Source: Lasiosphaeris hirsuta
Taxonomy: Eukaryota; Ascomycota; Sordariomycetes; Sordariales; Lasiosphaeriaceae
Direction of reading: 5' to 3'
DNA: 64,000 nt
NCBI GenBank assembly: GCA_030549175.1
Contig: JAUKUA010000001.1
Coordinates: forward strand, 6,944,001-7,008,000
Part shown: positions 35,010 to 45,471 of the stretch, piece by piece
How the letters are laid out: each line of letters opens with the position of its first letter
How positions within the stretch are numbered: position 1 is the stretch's first letter
Made by a program: the position numbers and the translations under genes
The notes under the pieces: model-generated
What the model was told of the DNA's origin: nothing
What the model saw: only the letters and a program-made list of their open reading frames with translations
The model's database searches: none

Positions 35010-35325
35010 GTTCTCCCTGGCTCTCTTCTCTACGGCTGCGGGGCTACCCGCCACTCTACTTGAGCCGCAATGCGGTTTACTCGCGAGAATAGCACCATTC
35101 CGGGCCACCCGCTATATCCACACGATTACGCATTGTACACGAGGAGACACGAGGCATCATACGATACCCCAGCGGCACTTTACAACAATTGTGTAGGTTA
35201 AAATAAGATGGCTAGAAACAAGCAGGTCTGCAGCATTTTATCAACACGGCGTTTGGCATAGGACATTGTAACATCTCTGTTTCGAGAACTTTTTGTCTTG
35301 ACATAGGCATTCCACATTTCCCCCT

Positions 35326-35764
35326 CTACAGCGTGCGACGGAAGGCATCTCCGAAAGTGAGCAAGCCGAAGCTGGCGAGCAGCGAGAGGAAAATAGGCAC
35401 TGGCTTCTTAAGTCGGATCGCGCGGGGGATCGAGGAGCCGCCAAGCACAGCCGACGCAACGAGAGCCAGCTCGACACCATACGGCTCGCCGGCCTGGATG
35501 CGGTACGCGCCGAAGCCGTCTGGTTCCCAATTGGCGGTTAGCATCACGATGTATTGTTCTCAAGCTGCAGAGACCAGGACGGAGGACTCACAGAGGACGC
35601 CGACAGCGACGCCGGCAATGATGCTAGGCTTGCTACCAGTCCGCAGATAGCCGGCAATGCCACCCGACGCCGTCAAGGCGCCGAGGATATAAGCGGGAAG
35701 TTCTAGACCCTAGCCAGGCGTTAGCAGGAAGCTTTCAACAGCTGCGCCCGAGGTTGTGTACCAT
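35326..35764 (-). CDS. TMEM14 (UPF0136) family membrane protein
   Basis: Three exons: 35762..35764, 35592..35709, 35326..35519 (104 residues). The first coding exon is just the ATG, followed at once by a GT donor; the join gives MGLELPAYILGALTASGG, matching the family start. Four short hydrophobic segments with Gly-rich turns are visible (ILGALTASGGIAGYL, IIAGVAVGVLYGFGAY, VELALVASAVLGGS, PIFLSLLASFGLLTFGDA). Family members are small mitochondrial or ER membrane proteins; a mammalian member is linked to haem precursor import, but that role cannot be transferred with confidence. Confidence 0.88.
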
Positions 35765-36677
35765 TTTTGTGTGTAATCGGTATTTGAAGAGGTGATGTTG
35801 TTCTTGCGACGTGCTGACAAGACAGCTCTCGGACCTCTTGGTGGAGGGCACCCGGAAGGCCAGCAAATGACGAACCCCGAGCTCCTAGTGAGGCACGGCA
35901 CCAGCCGAGGTGTGGGGTTGACCAATAAGAGGGCTGTGTTGAGGGGTACGCTACCGCCTTGCCAAGTTTGTGCTGCACACAATCTCCAGGCAGGAGCATC
36001 CCGATCTTGCACATCCCCCGGCCGGTAATGTCTGCTTTCCAGTCAGGTTATTCAGGCGGTTTGTTCTCCAGGCAGCTTTTTTGGCGTCCACGGTGAGATC
36101 TTGGAAGAAACTGCCGCCTTGCCTTTCTACCAATGCCCCATACCGTCATGAAGCTTCTAGAGAACTTAAGGTAGAGCTCCATGTTTTGACTCCATAAGTA
36201 GACTCTGAAAGGGAGAGTCTCCGGCATAGCTCTTGCCTAACAGTTTAAAAGGCGGTTACAAGTCACTACCGTTTATCTGGTGAAGAGTTGACCTCCAACG
36301 CTGCTATTAACACGAATGTGATCAATAGCCTAAATGCTCGAGTCTATTATTCTCGAGTGCTCCTTTTCTTCAACCTAGGAGCTACATCGCCAAAGTTCAT
36401 CAACATTCAACCCAAGTCCGTCTCACTCAGTCCCTCGTTGAGAAGACCTAGCAAGGTCATTCTGTTTCCTACACATGACGAACGCTTGTGGACGGATTTG
36501 GAAGCTTGCCCCAGACATAATAAACATGGCCTCCTATACCGGAAGCTGAAAAACTTCAAGTTGTCTCCCGTACTCAGCGCCACTGCACTCGGGATCCGAA
36601 CTACTTATCGTGTATCATAATTACGGAAGCGAGTATCGTTGTGTTGTCAAATAATTACCAATGGAGAGGCAACAGCC

Positions 36678-36708
<31 letters not shown>

Positions 36709-37724
36709 GGGCTGAGACAATGGATACTTATTGATTGTTGTAATACAGGATACAGGTATATAAAAGTCTTAGTGTTGCAATTTTTCATGAAATCAGCTGT
36801 CATGTTTTCTTGCTTTCTTTTCTGTTCAAGAACGGCAAGAAGGCGATAGATGGACACTCAGCCCTATCAAGAGGTAGGCAGAGATCATAGCGCAAAGGGC
36901 GCTACGAGTGTCTTCCATTTGTTGGATGATGTGCGCCCTATGGAAGCACATGATACCAGGATACATCCATACCCGTAACCTGGATCCGAGGAAACTGAAA
37001 CTGTCTGTAATTTAAATATTTGATGAACAATATAAAGGTAGTTTCCAGTGTTCTTCGGGTTGAGAGGCCCTTTAGGGGGGAAATAGTATATGCCACCTGG
37101 CTTCCAAGTGCCCGGCCGGAGAAGGACCCCTGTCTAACCCTTCAAATACAGGGTCTCGACAAGTAGGTGAATCTCCTGTCAAATGGGCCCCATATGTGCT
37201 GTGTCATTTCGCTTTCAAAGGATTTGACAGGAAGGTCCATGATAAGGTGCCCCTATTTCCCCCGGGGGAATTACCCCCTATCTAGACACTCTTTCTTATG
37301 TATTATAGCTAGGTATTTTAAGCCTGGGAATGGCCCTGTATCCAAGAGGAGTTTCTTGTTGACAGGCCCGGCCAGTTTGGTCACGGTGTCAAGATTTGAG
37401 CATGGGTCAGGCCACCCCCACCGCACTCCTCCCGCTACTAGGCGGGCTTCAAGTGCTATTGACAAAATGGCCGATACTTTCAAAAGAAACCACAACTATG
37501 AAGGGATTATCTTTACCTACAGGTGTGATATCCAAAATAAGTCGTTTCCGGAATACTACGGCCGCAAGTCGTCCCCGCCATCCCTCCTCGGTCAACATGG
37601 GAAACAGCAGTAGACTAAATGGGGCATTTGCCTCAGCTGTAGGTAGCAATGGGGCACGGGCAATTACCCTCGATGCTGGCAGCCAGCTGGGAAGTAGAGG
37701 GGCATCTAGCTGTAGTTTGGCGCC
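35765..37724. other. Gene-poor stretch with a T10-G24 tract
   Basis: About 2 kb without a supportable gene. It includes a run of 10 T followed directly by 24 G at 36678..36711. Frames of 110-150 codons lack motifs. Confidence 0.45.
36678..36711. repeat. T10-G24 homopolymer junction
   Basis: Ten T followed directly by 24 G, the longest G run in the window. Confidence 0.9.
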
Positions 37725-38246
37725 TCTGACCGGATCATGAGAAAGAACCCAAAGTACAAAATGAGCATCATTCCCGGCGGTATGGAGGTGGCAAAATGGA
37801 ATATCAAACTCTCCAAGGAGCCTTTGTAGACTATATCTGTAAACGAGCTAGAGTGGATACTGTGCTGCTTTGACTGTATCGATGATGTAGCGTGGGTGAA
37901 GATCAATGTCGAGTTGTTCAAGGAGTTTGAGCTCCCGAAGCATCCCGTGGCCGACGAGGATAATATTGCGGTGCGAAGTTATGGCTTCCAGTCTTGCTCG
38001 GAGATCGGCGAGAGACATAGCCTCCTCAAAAGGCCTGAAGAACTTGTTGGACTTTCTGCGAGAAAACTTGGGACCTCCAACAACGAAATGATGTGACTCG
38101 ATCATCTAGGTCTCGGGTCTCGTATTTGATGAGCGAATGATAGAGGTTTGCAAAATTCGAGTATCAAGAAGGGGTACACCAATATGTAATTGGTGAATAA
38201 CCTGCTCTTTATACTGTAATGAGTTGATGTTGATACCGAGAATCTC
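37725..38246 (-). pseudogene. Decayed RNase H-like (Gfd2/YDR514C-type) nuclease gene
   Basis: One continuous frame is broken only by TAG codons at 38106..38108 and 37848..37850. The pieces read like a Gfd2-type RNase H-fold domain, in order: LGININS (where the family expects an Asp-x-Glu), HQLHIGVPLLDTRIL, IESHHFVVGG, SLADLRARLEAI, ILVGHGMLRELKLL, IDTVKAAQYPL, then HTAGNDAHFVL. The stop in YPL-TAG-LVYRYS most simply derives from CAG, a CpA-to-TpA change typical of RIP. The acidic residues of the first catalytic motif appear replaced by Asn. No start or flanking domain is intact. The family assignment is from pattern memory and is moderately certain; the decay itself is direct. Confidence 0.55.
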
Positions 38247-39470
38247 ACGTCCCTAAATCCCGTTTTTCAAAGCTTTATACCGAGGAAGTAGGGGACCGAA
38301 GGACTCAACGATGTATCAATTTCGCAGTACCCAAACAAACGTCAAAGGGTTATCGTCTCACCTCTGAGGAGTCCCTTATTTGGTGTGACATCTAGTTTCT
38401 GCTTTGTCGCTTCCATGGCGGTTGATGGGGCCTGGGATATTGACGGGAACAGAGATTGTGCAGAGCCAAGCGCAGGAGGGAACCTTGGGAAGACCACGTG
38501 CTGAACCACAATGCTGGGCCATGGCAGGACTGGGCCATACAACAATGTCAGGCTTTATTGTGAGCCTACCTACACCAGCGAACCTAAAAGCCAGACACCC
38601 GGTGGAATCCCTGACCAGGCTTCCCCGACTTCAGGTCATCCATTGGACCCCGCCATTCCATGCTAACTGATTAGGTACCGATTAACGGCCACATGAAGGT
38701 ACTCCTCGTAGTCATGGACGACTTCTTCTCCGAGAAGTCCGACTAGAACATTCACTTGCGCTCCAAAAAAATAAAAAAATAAAAATAAAAAATTGTTCCA
38801 AATGCTCCAGAAAGATACCGATGCGCAAGCCACATTATTTTGATTTAAAACCAGTGCAGGGAAATATTGGACTGTATCCTCGTCGGAGCTGCAAAAACGC
38901 ATCGACGCATTTGCTGTCGCAAGTCAACCGACGAGTAGTCTGCACACGATCGCGTTGTGTGAATGTGAGCGCCACGAATCCCTGCCTTGCATGCGACAGG
39001 GATCATGGATTGAACATCGGCGTTAGCGGTGCCGCCAATGCAGGCGATGACGGTATCCGCACAGCTAAGCCTTGCAGCTCGTTACATAAACCTGAGCTCA
39101 CTCAAGGTGTTCGTTGTGCAAGCACTGGCACCGAATGAATTGTTTCAACTTTGAACAAAAATTGCAACTTGGGACGACTCCAAATTGACCAGCAAGCCAG
39201 AACGAGTTGAAACCGAAGTGAATGGCCCGTGCGCCGGGTACCTCACTAACAGCCCAGTACACGCTTATCCCTGATACACGGTTTATCGCTCAGAGACTTT
39301 CCCCTCCTCCCTCTGCCAACCCAGCCCAACCAAACCAAACTCGGGAAAGAAGAAAAATACACAGCACCGAGCCTTCGCCCCTCGTCACCAAATGGGCTAC
39401 TAATTCGGCGCTCACTAGTTTATCCTAGTGTGATCAGACGGGAACCCGAGTTTTCCAAGTGGCTGTGGCC
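38247..39470. other. Gene-poor stretch, nothing recognised
   Basis: About 1.2 kb with an A-rich stretch near 38766..38793. No coding gene is supported. Confidence 0.45.
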
Positions 39471-39478
39471 GTATGGGT

Positions 39479-39556
39479 AACAGATAGGGGAATCGAACCC
39501 CCGAGACTAGCGTTGGTTAATGAGGCTCAACAAAGGCGCGCTACCGATCAGCCTCC
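39479..39556 (-). other. tRNA-like relic with an intact B box
   Basis: On the minus strand the 3' portion has a well-formed T arm (GGGGG, loop TTCGATT, CCCCT) followed by ATCTGTTA. The 5' portion has an A-box-like GATCGGTAGCG. No matching 5' acceptor strand (AACAGAT expected) or convincing anticodon stem is found. It may be a tRNA pseudogene or a tRNA-derived SINE head. Confidence 0.3.
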
Positions 39557-41556
39557 TGCAGCCTTCAATGCGGACGATAAGCAAGCTATCGGGGGATGGC
39601 TATAAACCACCCCCCTTAACAAGTTACTCCGCAACTTCGGACTTTGTTGGTGTTCCTGGGACCTGTTGAATGTAACCTCAATTATTTCCCTACTTATGCT
39701 CGCCTTCAAAAGTGGGGCTTTTCAGCAGAGAACTCGGTGCCCCAGCTTCATCTGCCAGCTCTTTGCCCGCGAAGACCAACGGTTTCCTCTGAGCTTTTCC
39801 TGGACAAAAAATGCAGCTTTGAAGAAAAATTGACCTGCGATTGCAGCTATCATCGCCGACTATATTCTCCCATAATACTATTTGGTGGTGCGCAGCTATT
39901 GTACAGCGCTGTGACAGCGCGGCAAACCCAATTGTTTCCGCCTCCAAAGCCACCGCGAACGGGTACCCCAGAACTGCCATGTTCTACCTCGGTCATGTAT
40001 GCTCTTCATCTCTCAAATAACTTTAAACACTAACAAAGTCAACGTATGGAACTACCACTTCCTGCATGCAGCGCGAATGTATTCTAGCGGGCGGTGGCAA
40101 GAGTGAGGGCGGCACTGCTCTTCAACCTACTTCAGCATCAGTTGAGAAGTTTCGGCAGAACTTCTTGATGCCACTAACGAACCCTGTTCGGGCATTCTTA
40201 TCACCGAAGCCTGGAGTAACTGGCCATTTCTCCGTCAACCAATCCATCAAGTGTTGTGTTTTTAGAGTAATACCAATATCAAGGTTACCATCTCCCGAAA
40301 ATTATTTTCATGGTGCCCACTGTCAGCGTGCACCACCCAACTCGTGCAAAATCCTCAACAACCCCTAGTTCTTAGGGCCTCCATCCTGCCCAGCCCCCAC
40401 TGCTGGCATGGTCGACTCAACGTCATTACGGTAGCCCTAGTAGGCGTGGCGGTCAGCCCCCGTCAAAAGACACGAAGCCGCGGTCCTAGACGCCCAGATC
40501 GTTAGCTTCTTCTCGAACGAAACCTATCTTAACACCGCACAAATGGAGGCCCCAGACTCGTAAATACCATCACCAACTCCGCCAGGAAGCTCGCACGAAG
40601 AGGGACAGCTGCCCCCGCACCAGCAAGACGTACCTACATCGACACCTCAGACAGCACTGAGGATGCCTCATAGGCCTAGAGGGCTTCAGAGGGCCTCATG
40701 GGCCTCTCGCAGCTCCAGCAGCAGGGCACCGGCCTCACTTCCATCTTCAAGCCTCATTCTAAGTCAGCAAAGAAGGAACATGAGGACCATCGAGTCTAGT
40801 CCGTGTGAGGATTTTCAATGGCAACCTAACTATGGCCCAGGTAGACCTGTTATCCTGCATAATCCTTACAACCAGTGACAGTACCATACATTACCAGTCA
40901 TCTAATGCCACACTGGCACTGGCAGTCAATACAGTCATTACACACCACAGTTCCTATCCTGCGTTTCTGGGTCCCTCTTCGCAGTCTTACTAGGACACTC
41001 TGTACGTACGACACACCCCGAACAAAGCCCTTCGCGCTAAGGGCTAGCATCATCAAGCCCCTAAAGTACTCCCCGAACAAGATCCCTGATCTTAGCGTCA
41101 CCAAAGCGGGCTTCGCCGTCAGAGCCGACGCCAAACTCACACGGCCTCCTCGAGAATGAGGCAGGGATCCTCCGGATCTATGGAGACACTATGATAAGAC
41201 CTAGCAATAACTACCGCTACGCGGTACAGAAATCGCCCTACTCACCCAAGGATTGTAGATTACTTACGACTTGTGTTGGTTTGGCTGTATTTGTGTTTTT
41301 TTGCAACCTATTTCTTATCGTTCGTAAATGGTCATCTCATGATCCCACCTACTAGTAGGCCGTGTCCTTGTCCTTTCACCATGCAAGGCTTCCACTTAAA
41401 ACGTCAAAGGCAGTTCCCTTGTGGAAAGTAAGGACCACTCATTTCAACCTCGTCCATCTAATTGTTTCTCTCATAACCAGCTCCTGGCCCTTGACATCGA
41501 CCCCCTACTTGCTCAGACTCTGTTCTCATATGACTCCTCTTGACAAATATATACAC

Positions 41557-41577
41557 ATATATATATATATATATATA
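41557..41577. repeat. (AT)n microsatellite
   Basis: About ten and a half AT dinucleotides within an AT-rich stretch. Confidence 0.9.
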
Positions 41578-42360
41578 ATGGAACCCACCCCTTCATCCCC
41601 CGGGAACTACAGATCCTCCTAGAAAGCCGCGAACGGTGTAGGTACATCCTCTCTCCCATTCGATTGCGTTACTTTAATGGGCATTAGTAATAAATGGCCA
41701 TTCACCTTCCTGGTAGTTTCGGGACAATGCTTGGAGACCCAACCGGAGGCACAACAAAGAATTATAAACTCTTGTATCTCTATACCCTTATAGCACGTAG
41801 ACCTCGCCGCAATATGCATATGCAAGACGATGGTTAAGTTCCGCATCTGAGTGAGGGATGTGAAATAATAGCCATATTAACCCAGTGACGTCTACCACAT
41901 TGCAGCGAGGCAGAGTATTGCCAGAAAGCCATGTGCCCCACGTTTGACATTGAGTAGGAACATGATCCATCAAAACATTAGGCGACATAACCTGATAGCT
42001 TGCCGTGGCGACATGTTTTGTCATGGTATGGCGTCAAGAAATCCTCCGGCTCTATGACCTCAGGGACGGTAACACCTTCCGGCTTCCCTCCCGCAAGTCC
42101 CGAATAGGATGGGGGTGTTGGCGATGTGTCGGCACCACGTGGCTGAGCACCGTTCCCATCCCGAGCGCGGACCAGAGACCTGAAGATGTAGTCTGCCTTG
42201 GACATGGCAGATGGCCGGGTTCTATATGGCACAGCGTCCCAGGCACCGAGATACCTACCCCTTGCGGTCCGATCCTCGGAGATACCCGATCGTCTGACCT
42301 CTGTGGTATCACAAATGCGATGGCTGTAGGAAGCTACTCGCGGGGGTGGGCACTCACCGC

Positions 42361-42378
42361 GGGGGGGGGGGGGGGGGG
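42361..42378. repeat. Poly-G tract (18 nt)
   Basis: Uninterrupted G18. Confidence 0.9.
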
Positions 42379-44410
42379 TGAGTATCCATCCGACATTGTT
42401 GGCTATCCAGTAAGTGGCAGTGGCAAGAGCGGGATATAACCAATTATGCTACTCTCTGGGTGCGGCGCAGATGCGTGCGCGCTATTAGGGACAGACGGAC
42501 GTGAGCACTAGTCGAGGGTGGTCAAGGATTCGAGATAGGCAAAACAGGGCGGCTTGAAGTCTGGGGGCACATCAATGAGGCGAAGGTGCTACGACTGAAC
42601 CATGATGGACACTATGCAATCAGCCAAAACTGAAGAAAACGGTGTAAATTCACTCGGACTTCTGGGCATCTTCACCCGAGTCAGGTCGGCGATGTGGTGG
42701 TAGGACCGCCGTTGTTCTCAGGGCGGGGGCGCTGGCATTGACGGGCCAAGAAACGGCGTGGCTTATTGCTATCACCCCATCTCCTCGTTCCTGGGTTGAA
42801 TGGATCAAGTGGATCGAAGAAGCCGCACTCAACCTCCTTGTCCAAGCGGACAGCCAGGCCTAACAGACACGGGCCGGCTGCAGGTCCAGGGCTGCTCGAG
42901 AGAGGCACGGGTCCTTTTGTTGGAGTTTGAAACCAACAGCTCTCCAGCATGCGTGCTAGAAACACTCGAGAGCCACCTCTTGGTAATCGAGATCTAGAGA
43001 TGCGTTAATCCTGGTCCCTCGACAGCCTCGGGCCCTCTCCCCACGTACCTGCCCTGGCATGAAATTCGGGCCTGGCGGGAAATGTCACTTGACGCCATGG
43101 CTGGCGACTTTGGAGAAGGGGCGACATTTGGAATGGCATGGATCTGGGGAAGGAGAAAGCAGCCTTGGCAGCCCCCAAACCACCCGTGCACAGACAGTTT
43201 CTGGAAGCTTTGAGCTGCCGCGATTTCACACTAGCAAGGCAGCACCTCTTTTCCGCACTCTTGTTATATTTTTCTATGCCCACGGGATACCGATCATTTA
43301 TTGGGCATCATATGAGCGGATGCCTTTGCCGCACACAAGTCCCAGGCAGCGGATATTCATAACGGCGGGCTTTAATTGAATATCGATTGATCGAGCGGCC
43401 CATCTCCACACCCCAGAGATGCTGAGAGCGCCCGGCATCGAGCAACGGCTGCCGTGTGCCGACCAGACGAAGGAGATGGGCCAGATGTTAGTTGGACAGA
43501 ATACAAAACTCAACCTGAGACCCCCCAGCTCACGGTATTCGAATCCTTCCAGTTGATCGAGGACGGAATGGAAAGTGGCAGGCGAGCAGGCACAGCTCGC
43601 TGGCCGAAACACTTGACCAACAGCGTTAGACCAATCTGTGCAGCATGAAATTCGAGCGTCGGTGTGCACTGCAAGCGCACGCTGCAAGCGCACGCTGCTT
43701 TTGTCATCAGACGACATATGGATAGACACGATGCAACTCACCTCACCACAGAGTGGTGATGGAGCGTCATCGCCCACCGTTGAGCGAAAACGCCTCGTTC
43801 TCATAGCACGATTGGCGATGCCATTGGATGCCAAGAAACATCGCGGGGGCTGTGGCAGTCCGCCTTACAGGGTCGAAAGTGCCTTGTGGACACCGAAGGT
43901 CTTGGGCAACATGGATGAGGCATGGTCGCCAGAATGAGCCGCAGGTGTGCCCGCTCTACCGCTGCATGGGTGCTTACCTGGACGAATCGCCGCTGCTCCC
44001 AGTGCCTCCCACCGCAGCGTGCAGCACTTGGAGCCATTTGGAGTCTGCCCAATGCTCAGGCGGGGGGACAACTGGGACGCACCGCCTCGCTCAGAGTGCC
44101 ACTACGACATGCTCACCAATCACACGCCACAAAACCCAACTATATTGGCAAGACAGATAATGTTTCTTCTCCCTACCTTTTTGAGCCTCGAGCTCAAGGC
44201 GCCCAGGCAGACCCCTTTTGGGTGCTCTGGACTTTCACGATGCCCACAATGTCAGGCATGGCATCAAACCAGTTAGGTGACGGCACAGCGATTATGCGAT
44301 TGCCCTAGCGGGTTGTGCACTCGCCCTAGCAAATCGACACGTGCGGGGGATTTCCATCACGCTGCCCGGAGCCCGGACAGGGGTGGTTTCCAACCTTCTG
44401 TCGCCCTGAG

Positions 44411-44542
44411 GCCCTGAGGCGGAACGGATGGCTTTCTCAGGATGCGGTGTGGCTTCACACTTGTGGAGAATTATGCGCCCTGAGGCGGAACGGATGGCTT
44501 TCTCAGGATGCGGTGTGGCTTCACACTTGTGGAGAATTACGC
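44411..44542. repeat. 66-bp tandem duplication
   Basis: Two copies (44411..44476 and 44477..44542) are nearly identical; the clear difference is ATTATGC versus ATTACGC near the unit ends. The 66-bp period is divisible by three, but no gene is recognised around it. Confidence 0.88.
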
Positions 44543-45471
44543 GCCCAGAGATTCTGTCGCCTGCCCGACATCCCGAGGGGAGGCACTGGGATGAACTCCG
44601 TCCCGAGCTTCCCCAATGACGAAGGGGTCGTTGCCCAGGCAGTGGTTACCCCCACCATTCATCGATTGCTAGACTGGGGAGAGGGAAAGGGGTGTGTTGC
44701 AGGCTGCCTCGCATGGAAGTCCACCTTGTGTGCTTGCGATCAGGACGCTGTGTAATCCAATGCTCTACAACTCCTGGCTTTCTACAACTGCTCCGTTTTC
44801 TCGAGCTGTCGCGATCGCATTGCTGCTCCACCAGCGCACCTAAAAGCCGTTGGTTATGGTAAAGAACTACGCCTCCAGCGACCTTCTCAGTCCGCCTGTT
44901 ACCTTATACCCGACCCGCCCGTAGTTGCTTCCATCCAGGCCAGGCTCGGAACCGCAGCCGCCTCTGCGCCTCGCCCCCAATTTCCCGCGGCGTCACAGTC
45001 CCCAGATCCCCAGGGCCAGCTTCCTCGACTTGGCTGCACGAGTTAAAGAAATCCTACCTTTTCATCCACAGTTTCTCAATTCCAGCCGGCTCTTCTTGGA
45101 TCACCTTCCCACTGCAACTCACCCCTCGCCCGAGCCGTATTGAATGGTAGTCGTCTCAACGGGCGCCGATCTGTCGTCACCAAAAGCACCCTGTCGAGCC
45201 GTGAACCGAGAGCTCTGAGTGGACACGCCGAGCGCAAGAACAAGTCAAGACGCACCTGGAGACCCCGCCACGCAGCCGCACCGCAACGCACCGTATTTTT
45301 CCCTTTCCAGAACAGAAGGCCATGACTGCCTGCCCACTCGCACGCTGAGCACGCTGAGCCATCCGGGGAGTCGCGCGCGCACCTGCTCTTCCTACCATAT
45401 CCATGGGGCGCCCCCCCCCCTTGACTTAAAAGTCTTTTACACACACAGAGCCACCTGGTTCTTTTGCGATC

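Larger units (their letters stand above)
39557..45471. other. Gene-poor island with repeats and possible coding relics
   Basis: About 5.9 kb with no intact gene. It includes a possibly decayed coding segment (about 40430..41160), an AT microsatellite at 41557..41577, G18 at 42361..42378, a 13-bp tandem pair at 43671..43696 and a 66-bp tandem pair at 44411..44542. The last 500 bp, C-rich with CACACACAG before the ATG, is probably the promoter and leader of the gene at 45472. Confidence 0.45.
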
